Shown: in pieces, positions 50,655 to 60,641 of the stretch
Numbering within the stretch: the stretch's first letter is position 1
How the letters are laid out: every line of letters starts with the position of its first letter
Assembly (NCBI GenBank): GCA_900470285.1
Contig: UCAG01000005.1
Span: 124,001 to 188,000, forward strand
Source: Hyphomicrobiales bacterium
GTDB taxonomy: Bacteria > Pseudomonadota > Alphaproteobacteria > Rhizobiales > Rhizobiaceae
DNA length: 64,000 bases
Direction of reading: 5' to 3'
Program-made: the position numbers and the translations under genes
The notes under the pieces: generated by a model
Told to the model about the DNA's origin: nothing
Databases searched by the model: none
Seen by the model: the letters and a program-made list of their open reading frames with translations, nothing else

Positions 50655-52622
50655 TTATGCACGACGAAGATCCGGCGGTGTTGCCTCTTCGCGCAATGAG
50701 CTCAGCGCCTCGTCCAGCGACATAGGTGTCTGGTCACGGGAGCCGAGACGACGCACATTCACAGTGCGCTCTTCTGCTTCACGCTTACCAAGCACCAGAA
50801 TGACCGGCACTTTCTGCAGCGAGTGCTCACGCACCTTGTAGTTGATCTTCTCGTTGCGGAAGTCGGTCGTTACCTGCAAACCTGCTTTTTTGAACAAGTT
50901 AGCAACTTCCTGACCATATTCATCCGCTTCCGAAGTGATCGTTGCCACAACAACCTGAATTGGTGCGAACCACAGCGGCATATGACCGGCAAAGTTCTCG
51001 ATCAGAATACCGAGGAAACGCTCCATCGAACCGCAGATCGCGCGGTGGATCATAACCGGCTGCTGCTTCTCGGAGTTGTTATCGATATAGAATGCACCGA
51101 AGCGTTCCGGCAGGTTGAAGTCAACCTGCGTTGTACCGCACTGCCATTCACGACCGATCGCATCTTTCAGTGTATATTCGAACTTAGGACCGTAGAATGC
51201 ACCCTCACCTGGCAGAATGCCGGTTTTGATGCGGCCGCCGGAATTGGCTTCGATTGTCTTGAGCACTTCGCCCATAACGCTTTCCGCACGATCCCACAGC
51301 GCATCATCACCAACGCGCTTTTCAGGACGTGTGGAGAGCTTGACCGTGATCTGATCGAAGCCGAAATCAGCATAAGTCGAAAGGATCAGATCGTTAATGC
51401 GCAGGCATTCATCGGCCATCTGTTCATCTGTACAGAAGATATGCGCATCATCCTGCGTAAAGCCGCGAACACGCATCAAACCATGCAGCGCACCGGATGG
51501 CTCATAACGATGCACATTACCGAATTCTGCCATTTTGATCGGCAGATCGCGGTAGGATTTCAAACCATGTTTGAAAATCTGCACGTGACCCGGGCAGTTC
51601 ATCGGCTTCAGCGCGAAAACGCGGTCATCTTCAGTGTCATCACCGGCAGTGGTGACCTTGAACATGTTGTCTTTATACCAGCCCCAGTGACCGGATGTTT
51701 CCCAAAGGGATTTATCCAGCACCTGCGGTGCGTTGACTTCCTGATAGCCATGATCGTCAAGACGACGACGCATATAGCTGACAAGGCTCTGGAACATACG
51801 CCAGCCCTTGGAATGCCAGAACACCACGCCCGGACCTTCTTCCTGAAAATGGAACAGATCCATTTCACGGCCAAGACGGCGATGATCGCGCTTTTCAGCT
51901 TCTTCCAGCATTGTCAGATATTGTTGCAGATCAGCATCATTCGCAAAAGCTGTACCGTAAATACGTGTCAGCATCGGATTGTTGCTGTCACCGCGCCAAT
52001 AAGCACCGGCAACTTTCATCAGTTTGAACGCATTGCCGATCTGACCTGTTGACGCCATATGCGGACCACGGCAAAGATCGAACCAGTCGCCCTGATAATA
52101 GATCTTCAGATCCTGACCTTCAGGGATCGCATCAATCAGCTCAACCTTATAGGATTCACCCTTATCGGAGAAAACCTGCTTGGCTTTTTCGCGTGTCCAA
52201 ACTTCGCGTGTGAACGATTTGTTGCGGGCAATGATTTCACGCATTTTCTTTTCGATAACCGGCAGGTCATCGGGTGTGAAAGGCTCATTGCGGGCGAAGT
52301 CATAATAGAAGCCGTTTTCGATAACCGGTCCGATTGTGACCTGCGTGCCAGGGAAAAGCTCCTGCACAGCTTCAGCCAGAACGTGGGCGCAGTCGTGGCG
52401 GATCAGCTCCAGCGCACGCGGATCTTCACGGGTGAGAATCTCGACTTTGCCTGATGCGCCAAGCGGCTCGGACAAATCACGCACGGTGCCGTCAACCGCA
52501 TAGGCGACAGACTTTTTAGCCAGTGATTTGGAGATGGATTCGGCAAGCGCCAGACCAGTCATGGCCGGATCATATTCACGCTGTGAGCCGTCGGGAAATT
52601 CGAGAGTAATAAGATCAGACAT
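50655..52622 (-). CDS. thrS: Threonyl-tRNA synthetase
   Basis: 655 residues. TGS domain (1-60), the tRNA-SAD editing domain with H-x3-H ([19 protein letters not shown]) near 75-95, class II catalytic core (motif 2 around [31 protein letters not shown]; motif 3 near the [21 protein letters not shown] stretch), and C-terminal anticodon-binding domain ([32 protein letters not shown]). Start 52622 has GAGG in the leader. Convergent with hspQ. Confidence 0.97.
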   Translation of the reverse strand: MSDLITLEFPDGSQREYDPAMTGLALAESISKSLAKKSVAYAVDGTVRDLSEPLGASGKVEILTREDPRALELIRHDCAHVLAEAVQELFPGTQVTIGPVIENGFYYDFARNEPFTPDDLPVIEKKMREIIARNKSFTREVWTREKAKQVFSDKGESYKVELIDAIPEGQDLKIYYQGDWFDLCRGPHMASTGQIGNAFKLMKVAGAYWRGDSNNPMLTRIYGTAFANDADLQQYLTMLEEAEKRDHRRLGREMDLFHFQEEGPGVVFWHSKGWRMFQSLVSYMRRRLDDHGYQEVNAPQVLDKSLWETSGHWGWYKDNMFKVTTAGDDTEDDRVFALKPMNCPGHVQIFKHGLKSYRDLPIKMAEFGNVHRYEPSGALHGLMRVRGFTQDDAHIFCTDEQMADECLRINDLILSTYADFGFDQITVKLSTRPEKRVGDDALWDRAESVMGEVLKTIEANSGGRIKTGILPGEGAFYGPKFEYTLKDAIGREWQCGTTQVDFNLPERFGAFYIDNNSEKQQPVMIHRAICGSMERFLGILIENFAGHMPLWFAPIQVVVATITSEADEYGQEVANLFKKAGLQVTTDFRNEKINYKVREHSLQKVPVILVLGKREAEERTVNVRRLGSRDQTPMSLDEALSSLREEATPPDLRRA

Positions 52623-52773
52623 TGTCATCCTCATCCAGTCCCGCCAACGATTGCGGGTGGTTGTTTAAAGTAAATGTATAATTACCGGCTCCTGCAAAAC
52701 GAAGTGCAGATGCGACCGGCAGCGTCTCTATAATCAATCTAAACGGGGAAATAAACCTTTGCCCCATAAAAGC

Positions 52774-53136
52774 TTAGTCATTATCGGGTTTTGCAGCCGA
52801 AATGTGCCAATAACGCCACGGAAAATACCATTTATAGCGCGGCTCCAGCGCTTCCGGCACACGATCTATGCCGCAGGTGCCGAACGGCCCGCAACGCATA
52901 ACACGAAACAAGCCCATCCAGCCGCCGGTCCACAAACCGTAGCGGGCAATAGCCTCATAGGCATATTCGGAACAGGTTGGCATATGGCGGCAGGAATTAC
53001 CGATAAAACCCGATAAAGTCAGCTGATAAAGCCGCACAAGCCCTGTTCCCAGCAAACGATCCGGTGTTTTACGCCATGCGCCCTGATAGTTACGGCTGTA
53101 TTTTTTGCGGGGTTTAGTTTCAGGCTGCGGGCACAT
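52774..53136 (-). CDS. yidD: Membrane protein insertion efficiency factor YidD
   Basis: 120 residues with the YidD hallmark GNSCRHMPTCSEYAYEAIARYG and later GRVMRCGPFGTCGIDRVPE-like cysteine-rich tail. A basic N-terminal extension (PRKKYSRNYQGAWRKTPDRL) precedes an amphipathic helix. It helps membrane protein insertion near YidC. Only 5 bp separate it from the scaffold gene upstream on the same strand. Confidence 0.94.
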   Translation of the reverse strand: MCPQPETKPRKKYSRNYQGAWRKTPDRLLGTGLVRLYQLTLSGFIGNSCRHMPTCSEYAYEAIARYGLWTGGWMGLFRVMRCGPFGTCGIDRVPEALEPRYKWYFPWRYWHISAAKPDND

Positions 53137-53141
53137 ATCGC

Positions 53142-53579
53142 TTACACGGCAGCTTTTGCGGCAATCTGATCCAGACAGTCAACAACAGCATCAAATGTCA
53201 ATAAAGTAGATGCATGACGGGCTTTATAATCACGCACCGGCTCGAAATAACGTAAATCTTCAAAGCGGCCTTCAGGCGGCGCACCATTATCTTTCAGCAT
53301 TGCAGTCATTTGTGCCTGTAGTTCGCGCAATTCAGCCTCTGTGGAGCCTATAATATGACGTGCCATCACCGATGAGGTCGCCTGCCCCAATGCGCAAGCC
53401 TTTACCTCATGGGCAAAATCCACGACAATGCCGTCTCTGACTTTAATATCGACAATCACGGTAGAGCCACAAAGCTTGGAATGTGCCTTTGCTGTTGCAT
53501 CCGGCGACTGAAGGCGGCCAATATGCGGAATGTTACCGGCAAATTCGAGAATCCGGGCATTATACATATCATTGATCAT
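53142..53579 (-). CDS. Iron-sulfur cluster assembly scaffold-like protein (NifU-N/SufU type)
   Basis: 146 residues from ATG 53579, with AAGGAG 8 nt upstream. Scaffold cysteines appear at KLCGSTV and KACALGQATSSVMA. The third, usually R-x-x-C-x-L, reads RHASTLL, so Ser replaces Cys there; a later Cys is present in VVDCLDQ. The fold is that of IscU/SufU. The missing third Cys leaves classical scaffold function in doubt. It precedes yidD by 5 bp. Confidence 0.82.
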   Translation of the reverse strand: MINDMYNARILEFAGNIPHIGRLQSPDATAKAHSKLCGSTVIVDIKVRDGIVVDFAHEVKACALGQATSSVMARHIIGSTEAELRELQAQMTAMLKDNGAPPEGRFEDLRYFEPVRDYKARHASTLLTFDAVVDCLDQIAAKAAV

Positions 53580-53949
53580 CCGGCTCTCCTTCAGCATGTT
53601 CCGGCGCATTGCCGGACATGATTGTATAAGTGGCTATATAAATATTTCATTTCAAGCCGCTATAGAGAATAGCACAACCGAAATACGACATAAATCGGCT
53701 GTCTTTGCTCTTTTAATATCTTCGACATACTTTATATAGAACAGGCATTTGCCTTTTGCGGATATTTCCGCGACAGTCTATGCAAACAGGCAGAGCAGAC
53801 CTTTGGCTGTATTCTGCAAAACGCCAGATAACTGCCCCGACATAAATGCCAAGCCTTCAGCGGTACAGCTAAATTTACTGCCTGAGCAAGCTTCGTAACA
53901 GTGTCCGTTTAACTCGTCTCTCCACAGAGAGAGACTACGGGAGCTCGAT
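53580..53949. other. 370-bp divergent gap upstream of folE
   Basis: No gene recognised. TCCGGC/GCCGGA (about 53602-53618) forms a small hairpin. Just before folE, GTCTCTC/GAGAGAC (about 53916-53935) flanks CACA and could affect translation initiation. Confidence 0.5.
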
Positions 53950-54561
53950 ATGAACAAGCACATTTCCGATTCACAGACCAGCAATATTGCACGCCCGACA
54001 AAGGCTGAGGCAGAAGCCGCTGTAAAAACATTGCTGCTCTGGATGGGCGAAGACCCGTCACGCGAAGGGTTACTTGAAACCCCGAAACGTGTGGCAAAAG
54101 CCTATAAAGAACTATTTTCCGGCTATCATCAGTCACCGGAAGAAGAGCTCGGCACTGTTTTTGAAGAAGTTGCCGGCTATAAAGACATGGTTCTGATAAA
54201 AGACATCAAGTTTTTCTCGCATTGCGAGCACCATATGGTGCCGATTATCGGCAAAGCACATATCGGCTATCTGCCGAATGGTTCTGTTGTCGGCCTGTCG
54301 AAAATTGCACGCGTTGTTGATATGTTTGCCCATCGCCTGCAAACACAGGAAAGCATGACAGCGCAGATTGCTCACAGCATTCAGAATATTCTCAAGCCTC
54401 TCGGCGTTGCTGTCTTAATTGAAGCAGAGCATATGTGCATGGCTATGCGCGGTATTCGCAAACAGGGATCAACCACGTTGACAACCACCTTTACAGGCGC
54501 TTTTGAACAGGATGTCGCCAATCAGGTTCGGTTCATGACCATGCTGCGGAGCGGTTCATGA
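53950..54561 (+). CDS. folE: GTP cyclohydrolase I
   Basis: 203 residues with the FolE active site: zinc ligands in [22 protein letters not shown] (about 93-114) and the later C-M-x-M-R-G ([26 protein letters not shown]). The enzyme opens GTP to dihydroneopterin triphosphate at the start of folate synthesis. GGGAG precedes the ATG. The stop overlaps hisI by 4 bp, a conserved alphaproteobacterial pairing. Confidence 0.96.
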   Translation: MNKHISDSQTSNIARPTKAEAEAAVKTLLLWMGEDPSREGLLETPKRVAKAYKELFSGYHQSPEEELGTVFEEVAGYKDMVLIKDIKFFSHCEHHMVPIIGKAHIGYLPNGSVVGLSKIARVVDMFAHRLQTQESMTAQIAHSIQNILKPLGVAVLIEAEHMCMAMRGIRKQGSTTLTTTFTGAFEQDVANQVRFMTMLRSGS

Positions 54562-54968
54562 CCCGATTGCCTGCCGATTTCCCTGCGCAAACCGACAAGC
54601 ACAGCACCGAGGAAGGTTCTGTCTTTGCGCCCCGTTTTGACAGCTCAGGTCTGATTACCGCAGTTGTGACAAGCGCGGATGACGGCGAATTGCTGATGGT
54701 TGCGCATATGAACAGTGAAGCTTTGCGCCTGACACTGGAAACCGGCATAGCCCATTACTGGTCGCGGTCACGCAAGTCGCTTTGGAAAAAAGGTGAAACC
54801 TCCGGCAATTTGCAGACTGTTATTGAGATGCGTACAGATTGCGATCAGGACGCCCTGTGGCTCAAGGTCAGAGTTGCGGGCAATGGTCCGACTTGCCACA
54901 CAGATCGTCACTCCTGCTTTTACCGCACAGTAGATATTTCAGGCAATAACGTCATTTTACATAAATAA
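54558..54968 (+). CDS. hisI: Phosphoribosyl-AMP cyclohydrolase
   Basis: 136 residues. The PRA-CH signature is complete: [52 protein letters not shown] (metal Asp/Cys), and [14 protein letters not shown]. Acts in histidine synthesis. It lacks the HisE pyrophosphohydrolase half. Coupled to folE by ATGA overlap. A strong terminator follows at 55004. Confidence 0.95.
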   Translation: MTRLPADFPAQTDKHSTEEGSVFAPRFDSSGLITAVVTSADDGELLMVAHMNSEALRLTLETGIAHYWSRSRKSLWKKGETSGNLQTVIEMRTDCDQDALWLKVRVAGNGPTCHTDRHSCFYRTVDISGNNVILHK

Positions 54969-55003
54969 ATCAGCATATTAGGTTTATTTTTAACGTAAAA
55001 CAC

Positions 55004-55043
55004 AAAAGCCCTGCGTAATATTGATTACGCAGGGCTTTTTGTC
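55004..55043 (+). terminator. Rho-independent terminator of folE-hisI
   Basis: AAAAGCCCTGCGTAAT (55004-55019) pairs with ATTACGCAGGGCTTTT (55024-55039) around ATTG, a 16-bp perfect stem. Confidence 0.9.
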
Positions 55044-55129
55044 TGGAGGACGGTTCTTTCGCCAAATATCAAATCCGGCGAAAGAAATCTTGAAGACATG
55101 AGAGGCGTCCTTCACCTCCCGTCAGATTA

Positions 55130-55807
55130 TCAGAACTTGTAGTTCACACCAACGCGCACAGTGTGGAAGTTGGTTTTAACTTTAGCCACATCAACCTGGT
55201 CACTGAACTTAACTTTGCCGAGGTCTGTGTAGAGATATTCTGTCTTCAGAGTTACGTTGTCTGTGAAGGCGTGCTCTACACCAGCACCGGCAGTCCAGCC
55301 AGCGCGGGTCTTGGAAGCGCTTTCAGACAGATCCAGAGCAGCATCGTAACCTTCGATCTTCACTTTACCGTAAGCAAGACCGGCTGTACCGTAGAGCATG
55401 GTGCGTTCAGCAATGTCTGCACCCAGACGACCACGAACAGTACCGAACCACTGGACTTTGCCCTTTACAGTGCCTTCGTAAGCGCCGGCTGCATCGTAGA
55501 AATCAACCGATTTCTTCATGGTCGAGCCCTGAAAGTCAGCTTCGATACCGGCAACGATCTGATCGAACTGCCAGTTATAACCAGCCTGTACACCACCGAC
55601 AAAGCCGCGTGGCTTAATGCTGACGCCGTCTTCTTTCATTTTACCAAAACCGTAACCGGCATTGGCACCAACATAACCACCTTCCCAGCTGAAGGTGTTC
55701 ACTTCAACGGCCGGAGCAGGTTCGTTGTAAACGATAGCGTCTGCAGCCATTGCAGTGCCGGAGAACAGAACAGCTGCTGAAGCAGCGAGGATGACTTTAT
55801 TAAACAT
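55130..55807 (-). CDS. Outer membrane protein of the Omp25/Omp31 family
   Basis: 225 residues with a signal peptide (1-21, VILAASAAVLFSGTAMAADA) and a beta barrel of eight strands typical of Brucella Omp25/Omp31 (SWEGGYVGANAGYGFGK; GGVQAGYNWQFDQIVAGIEADFQGS; RGRLGADIAERTMLYGTAGLAYGKVK), ending in HTVRVGVNYKF with terminal Phe. Major surface protein; may bind peptidoglycan or hemin in relatives. The upstream gap is strongly AT-rich, as expected for a strong promoter. Confidence 0.93.
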   Translation of the reverse strand: MFNKVILAASAAVLFSGTAMAADAIVYNEPAPAVEVNTFSWEGGYVGANAGYGFGKMKEDGVSIKPRGFVGGVQAGYNWQFDQIVAGIEADFQGSTMKKSVDFYDAAGAYEGTVKGKVQWFGTVRGRLGADIAERTMLYGTAGLAYGKVKIEGYDAALDLSESASKTRAGWTAGAGVEHAFTDNVTLKTEYLYTDLGKVKFSDQVDVAKVKTNFHTVRVGVNYKF

Positions 55808-56145
55808 GGGAGAACCTCAAAATCTTTCTTGATCTTGTTTTACACCATCCGGACAAAAATGCTGTAACAATATTGCAACACGAATATTCAGAAGAACTTA
55901 TGGTTACTATTAAGTTAATTTAAACTAACAAAGTAAATACAAATAACAACTAATAAAATTACTTAATGTTCAATTAATAATCATTAAAAATACATTAATT
56001 TCACATAATTCATATTACAATATCTGTTTTCTGCAATTTATAACTGCACTAATTGCCTTGCACAGCAATCGCATGAAAGCCATAGTCTGAATATACTGGT
56101 TCCTGTATTCTGGTCATAGCCACAGGTATATTCGGGAGATATTGC
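55808..56145. other. 338-bp AT-rich gap upstream of omp25-like gene
   Basis: No gene recognised. Very AT-rich (about 55900-56040 is mostly A and T), probably the promoter of the strongly expressed porin and, at the right end, that of the patatin gene. Confidence 0.5.
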
Positions 56146-57102
56146 ATGCTGTCATGGGTACCGCGCCGCCGCACGAATGCTGCCGCCAACACACCGGCTC
56201 AAGCAGAATCTCCCAAACCTGTTATTCTTAAAACACCCCAGCCAATTGCCCTTGCTTTAGGGGGTGGCTCAGCACGCGGCTGGGCGCATATCGGCGTATT
56301 GCGCGCCCTGAATGAAGCTAATATCAAAATCTCCATGATCGCAGGCACCTCAATAGGGGCACTTGTCGGCGGCTGTTACCTGGCAGGAAAACTGGATGAA
56401 CTGGAGGAGTTTGCACGCTCCCTTACACGCAGACGCATGTTCAACCTGATGGATATTACATTCCGCGGCAGCGGATTATTCGGCGGCATGAAACTGGATC
56501 GCAAATTGCACCAACATCTCGACGGGTTGAATATTGATGACCTGCCCTGTCCTTATGTGGCTGTTGCTACGGAATTACGCACAGGCCATGAGATCTGGCT
56601 CTCCACCGGCTCGCTTATTATGGCGATGCGCGCCTCTTATGCATTGCCGGGCGTTTTTGAACCAATCCGTTACGACCACCGCCTGCTTGTTGACGGCGCA
56701 TTAGTCAATCCGGTTCCGGTTTCCGTATGCCGCGCCTATGAGCAACAATTGGTATTGGCCGTCAATCTCAACTACGACCAGTTCGGCCGCGCAGCTGTTG
56801 TAAAATATACCAGCCCTGCACGTGCCGGACAGGAGGATATTGTCAGCTCTCAGGTAGGGGTAATAAGCCATGAATCACGTTTGGGCATAACAGGCGTGAT
56901 GATGGATGCCTTCAATATCATACAAGACAGAATCTCGCGCGCGCGTATGGCCGGCGATCCGCCGGATATCGCATTAATGCCGAGTATCGGCCATATCGGC
57001 CTGACCGAGTTTCACCGTGCGGCTGAAACTATTGATATCGGCTATCAGGAAACCCGCAAACAGCTGGAAAATATTGAAAGGCTGCAACGCGTACTCTTTT
57101 GA
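56146..57102 (+). CDS. Patatin-like phospholipase
   Basis: 318 residues. Oxyanion motif GGGSARGWAHIGVL (about 39-52), nucleophile GTSIGAL (GxSxG, about 67-73) and the Asp of DGALVNPVPV (DGA) form the patatin catalytic dyad. It is related to the RssA-type bacterial proteins. Cytoplasmic, with no signal peptide; the first 35 residues are low-complexity. Substrate is unknown. Confidence 0.9.
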   Translation: MLSWVPRRRTNAAANTPAQAESPKPVILKTPQPIALALGGGSARGWAHIGVLRALNEANIKISMIAGTSIGALVGGCYLAGKLDELEEFARSLTRRRMFNLMDITFRGSGLFGGMKLDRKLHQHLDGLNIDDLPCPYVAVATELRTGHEIWLSTGSLIMAMRASYALPGVFEPIRYDHRLLVDGALVNPVPVSVCRAYEQQLVLAVNLNYDQFGRAAVVKYTSPARAGQEDIVSSQVGVISHESRLGITGVMMDAFNIIQDRISRARMAGDPPDIALMPSIGHIGLTEFHRAAETIDIGYQETRKQLENIERLQRVLF

Positions 57103-57367
57103 ATCAAAAACAGGTGCAAAAAGCGAATCTTTTCCAGCTTGTCGATAACGCGATTCCAATAAATATGCCTGACCGAACACTCATGAAGAAAAATACTCTC
57201 TCTCCATCCTATTGAAGAGATTATAAAAACGCGGTTTTACAGGAGAAAAACGCGGTTCTGTGAATTACTTTTAAAAAAATGCAATGAAACGAATAATTTG
57301 GCTTGTCACTGCAATAGTGATTTGCTACATCGCCCTCACCGAAGCAATTCGGTTTCTACCACACAGT

Positions 57368-57452
57368 GCGGTCGTGGCGGAATTGGTAGACGCGCAGCGT
57401 TGAGGTCGCTGTGGGGCAACCCGTGGAAGTTCGAGTCTTCTCGACCGCACCA
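57368..57452 (+). tRNA. tRNA-Leu(GAG)
   Basis: An 85-nt class II tRNA. Acceptor GCGGTCG/CGACCGC with encoded ACCA. Anticodon stem CAGCG/CGCTG enclosing TTGAGGT gives GAG. The variable arm is long, and the T arm has AGTTCGAGTCT. Confidence 0.95.
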
Positions 57453-57767
57453 TTCTCTCTTTAGAGAATTTTGATTTTTCAAAAATATAATTAAATCAGA
57501 TTTCCCAATGTACTCATCTGCGTGCACGGAAAAATTACAACTGATTTACATCTGAATTACACAATTCAGACCTGAGCGACATCTGGCAGTACCGCCTAAA
57601 AATCCTCAAAACACCTCATATAGTGATCCTTCATAACAAATTCATATACCTTGCAGTGAAGCCAAGCCTGAAGCTTCGTACAACCAGCAAATAGCTGCAG
57701 CCATGAATCGGATTGCCCCCTCGTCGAAGGCATACAAATTCATCATACAGAGGCGGGATAATCGCAT
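57453..57767. other. 315-bp gap after tRNA-Leu
   Basis: No convincing gene. AT-rich sequence with no strong palindrome or RNA that I recognise; short frames here lack ribosome sites. Confidence 0.4.
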
Positions 57768-58085
57768 CTAAAGACAGCTGACCTGACCAACCGCGATATC
57801 CGCGGCCACCCGGCAAATGACTGCACCAAAAATAATTATCATAATGTGACTCTCAATTATAAATGAACGCCTCGTGCGAAACTGCGGATAGAATATCCAG
57901 CGTATCAAAGTCACTAAACTGCACAGGAAGAGAAAAATAAAAACAAAACCGAGAGGCGGTATAATCAAGATGAAAGGCCAGCAACTCACAAATACGTAGA
58001 TTCCGGCGGTTGCATAGGACGCGATTGCAAGCACCACCCACAACAAGATGTGGACTTGCAGCGTCCTTTTCCAAAGTAGTTTCAT
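57768..58085 (-). CDS. Small multi-pass membrane protein of unknown function
   Basis: 105 residues from ATG 58085, with GGAG 5 nt upstream. Three likely membrane segments (about 9-30, 36-62, 80-100), separated by a basic loop (YPQFRTRRSF). No family recognised and no linked genes on the same strand. The good ribosome site and hydrophobic periodicity support it being real. Confidence 0.55.
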   Translation of the reverse strand: MKLLWKRTLQVHILLWVVLAIASYATAGIYVFVSCWPFILIIPPLGFVFIFLFLCSLVTLIRWIFYPQFRTRRSFIIESHIMIIIFGAVICRVAADIAVGQVSCL

Positions 58086-58309
58086 TGCAACTCCCCCCAC
58101 TTCAGCACTTGCGTCCTATACAGTTATTCAAGACAGGAAGATGCGAAGTGCCGCGCCATTGTTAGGCGACAAACGACCAGTAAGTCCACAATCATATTCA
58201 TCCGGTTGCAAATCTCAGGTCGTAGGTAAACAAATGCCTGGCCTTGCGTGAAAAGCGGTCAATTTGCCATCTGGATTTTTTGAACTGCAGTCTCTACCTG
58301 AATGCCATC

Positions 58310-59053
58310 ATGACAGAAAATTCCCCTGCACAGAGTCGCCCCGCGACAAACCGTAATGATCTATCCGCACGCTTTCAGGCTGCTGACGGCTCACCGCCTG
58401 TTGAATGGCAGGTCGCTGACGGGTTGACAACTTATCTGGATGCGGAAGCATTTATGGAAGCCCGTGTTGCCGCCATTCGTGACGGTACAGCCAGTGAGCT
58501 GGTCTGGCTTGTGGAACACCCGCCACTTTATACTGCAGGTACCAGTGCACGTGAAGAAGACCTGCTGTCACCCGATCGTTTTCCGGTTTACAAGACAGGG
58601 CGCGGCGGCGAGTTCACCTATCACGGTCCGGGGCAACGCGTGGCCTATGTCATGCTGGATCTGAAACGACGTCGCGAAGATATTCGTGCCTTTGTGGCAG
58701 CACTCGAAGAATGGATCATCCGCACGCTCGACAGCTTTAATGTCAAAGGTGAGCGCCGCGAAGATCGGGTGGGGGTCTGGGTTATGCGTCCTGAAAAACC
58801 TCGTCTCGCCGATGGTTCAATGGCTGAAGACAAAATTGCTGCAATCGGCATTCGTCTGCGCCGCTGGGTCAGCTTTCACGGCATTTCGATCAATGTAGAA
58901 CCACAGCTTGAAAATTTCAGCGGCATTGTTCCCTGCGGCATTGCCGAGCATGGCGTGACAAGCCTTGTTGATCTGGGGCTACCAGTTTCCATGGATGATC
59001 TGGATGTGGCGCTAAAGCAAAGCTTCGCCGAAGTTTTTGGTGATGTAAAATAG
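58310..59053 (+). CDS. lipB: Lipoyl(octanoyl) transferase
   Basis: 247 residues from ATG 58310. The signature [23 protein letters not shown] (about 95-117) and the [22 protein letters not shown] region with the conserved Lys are present; GIVPCGI contains the active-site Cys. It transfers octanoyl from ACP to lipoyl domains. Upstream codons back to 58244 are in frame but have no ribosome site or conserved match. Confidence 0.95.
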   Translation: MTENSPAQSRPATNRNDLSARFQAADGSPPVEWQVADGLTTYLDAEAFMEARVAAIRDGTASELVWLVEHPPLYTAGTSAREEDLLSPDRFPVYKTGRGGEFTYHGPGQRVAYVMLDLKRRREDIRAFVAALEEWIIRTLDSFNVKGERREDRVGVWVMRPEKPRLADGSMAEDKIAAIGIRLRRWVSFHGISINVEPQLENFSGIVPCGIAEHGVTSLVDLGLPVSMDDLDVALKQSFAEVFGDVK

Positions 59054-59098
59054 CAAAAACAATAAACAACATATTGTTTTAAATAAGAAAAAAATTTA

Positions 59099-59240
59099 GA
59101 GCGCTTCCGGTTAAAGTTAAATTTTGGAACAGCTCCAAATCTTTGTTTTACACATTATCCAACGTATCGGAGCGGGAAAAGAAATCAGTCCGATGAACTG
59201 ATTTCCCCGTATAGACGCTTCGCACTTTTACCGGAAAAGC
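59099..59240. repeat. Dispersed intergenic repeat, copy A
   Basis: Begins GAGCGCTTCCGGTTAAAGTT and contains GAAATCAGTCCGATGAACTG then ATTTCCCC. The reading matches copy B at 62896-63034 over most of its length (AGTCAGTCCGGCGAACTGAT there). The gap between lipB and the EamA gene holds nothing else. Confidence 0.75.
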
Positions 59241-59263
59241 TTTTAAACCGCCTTTTCTTTCAC

Positions 59264-60196
59264 TTATGCGGAAAGCATTACCTTCTCCGCTTCAGCACTA
59301 CGCTTTTGCTCGCGGATGAAAACATAAATGCCCGAGCCGATAATAATGGCGATACCAAACCATTTTGACAGGCTTGGAAAATCACCGAAAAAGATCAGCC
59401 CCACGGTCACTGCCATAACGATTTCAACATATTGAAACGGTGCAAGAATTGATGCCGGTGCCAGCTGAAATGCTTGCACTACCAGCAAATGTCCGCTGGC
59501 TGCAAAGATACCGATCATGATCAGCATGAACCACGGGAACAGCGAGGCAGGCAATACAAATTGCAGATCCGGAATAGCCGCCACCTCACCGAAGACCATA
59601 ACGGCAAGCCCCATGATACTGCCGCCGATGCCGGCATAAAGCTGCATAACCACTGGGCGTTCATTGAGACCGAATTTACGGTTCAGCACCAGATAAACTG
59701 CGAATAGAAAAGCCGAAATCATCGGCAGAACCGACACCCAGCCAAACACGCTCCAGCTTGGCTGAATTACAATAACAGTTCCGAGCAGGCCAACCAGCAC
59801 GGCACTAAGGCGACGCCAGCCTACTTTCTCATTAAGAAAAACCATTGAAAGAACCGTAAGAATAAGCGGCTCAACAAAGAACACGGCCAGCGCATCAGCA
59901 AGCGGCATATATTTTACTGCCGTGAAAAAACACAGGCTGCCGAGTGCAAGCAGGCAACCGCGAAACAGATTACCCCAGAGATGCTCTGTTTTAAGACCAA
60001 GCCCGCGACTGAAAAGAACAATTGCGCCTAAACTAATCAACCCCTGCACAAAAAAACGCATGAAACTGATGGTAGCCGGCGGAATATTCTCTTCCATTGC
60101 CAGCCATTTACCGGTTGCATCCATAAGCGGCACAATAAGCATGGCACAGATCATCGTAATCATTCCGCGCACATGCGGCTGTAACCGGTCTTGCAT
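59264..60196 (-). CDS. EamA/DMT-family transporter
   Basis: 310 residues with ten membrane segments and two EamA repeats (GMITMICAMLIVPLMDATGKWLA... and FGWVSVLPMISAFLFAVYLVLNRKFG). Likely a metabolite exporter/importer of unknown substrate, in the inner membrane. ATG 60196 is chosen because GGGG lies 7 nt upstream; ATG 60202 is too close to it. Confidence 0.9.
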   Translation of the reverse strand: MQDRLQPHVRGMITMICAMLIVPLMDATGKWLAMEENIPPATISFMRFFVQGLISLGAIVLFSRGLGLKTEHLWGNLFRGCLLALGSLCFFTAVKYMPLADALAVFFVEPLILTVLSMVFLNEKVGWRRLSAVLVGLLGTVIVIQPSWSVFGWVSVLPMISAFLFAVYLVLNRKFGLNERPVVMQLYAGIGGSIMGLAVMVFGEVAAIPDLQFVLPASLFPWFMLIMIGIFAASGHLLVVQAFQLAPASILAPFQYVEIVMAVTVGLIFFGDFPSLSKWFGIAIIIGSGIYVFIREQKRSAEAEKVMLSA

Positions 60197-60641
60197 TTTC
60201 ATTCCCCTGCAGCAAAGCCGCCTTCATTTCATTCTCTGTTCTCATCATGGCTTCTGTGTTTAAGCAACCACTCTCTCCCGCCCCTTGTCTGATTGTGTCA
60301 AACCGTCACCATAAGGACACAGAGCCTGTTGCGCGGCAGCGAATTGGCTGCGGCATGATTTGACAATTCCGTCATAATTGTTCAAACAAAATAAATCTGC
60401 GGAAAAGTCAGGATTACCGGCATTTAAACAGGAACGTAAAGAGAACCTTTATCGCTTTAGCGATATAAACATGCCAAACTATCTGTGATTCGATTTTCCG
60501 TAATTCCGAAGCGGTTCTGGTTTTTCTGAAACAGAAAATCCGTTTCGTAACTTTGTTTTCCCGCATTTATGCGAAGCTGGAGTATTCTTTCAGCCGCAAA
60601 ATGCTCCGTATCTATTTGAACGAACAGGCCAGCCATTTCAC
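60197..60641. other. 445-bp divergent gap upstream of parE
   Basis: No gene recognised. TTGACAATT ... AATTGTTCAA at about 60360-60385 is an imperfect inverted repeat containing a TTGACA hexamer, a candidate promoter/operator element. The 230 bp before parE look featureless. Confidence 0.5.

Noticed and set aside
50823-52052. 409-codon plus-strand frame
   Set aside because: Complete shadow of thrS; the translation shows no domain and has the odd composition of an antisense frame.
57336-57527. 63-codon minus-strand frame reading GREDSNFHGLPHSDLNAARL
   Set aside because: This is the well-known spurious translation antisense to a tRNA-Leu gene.
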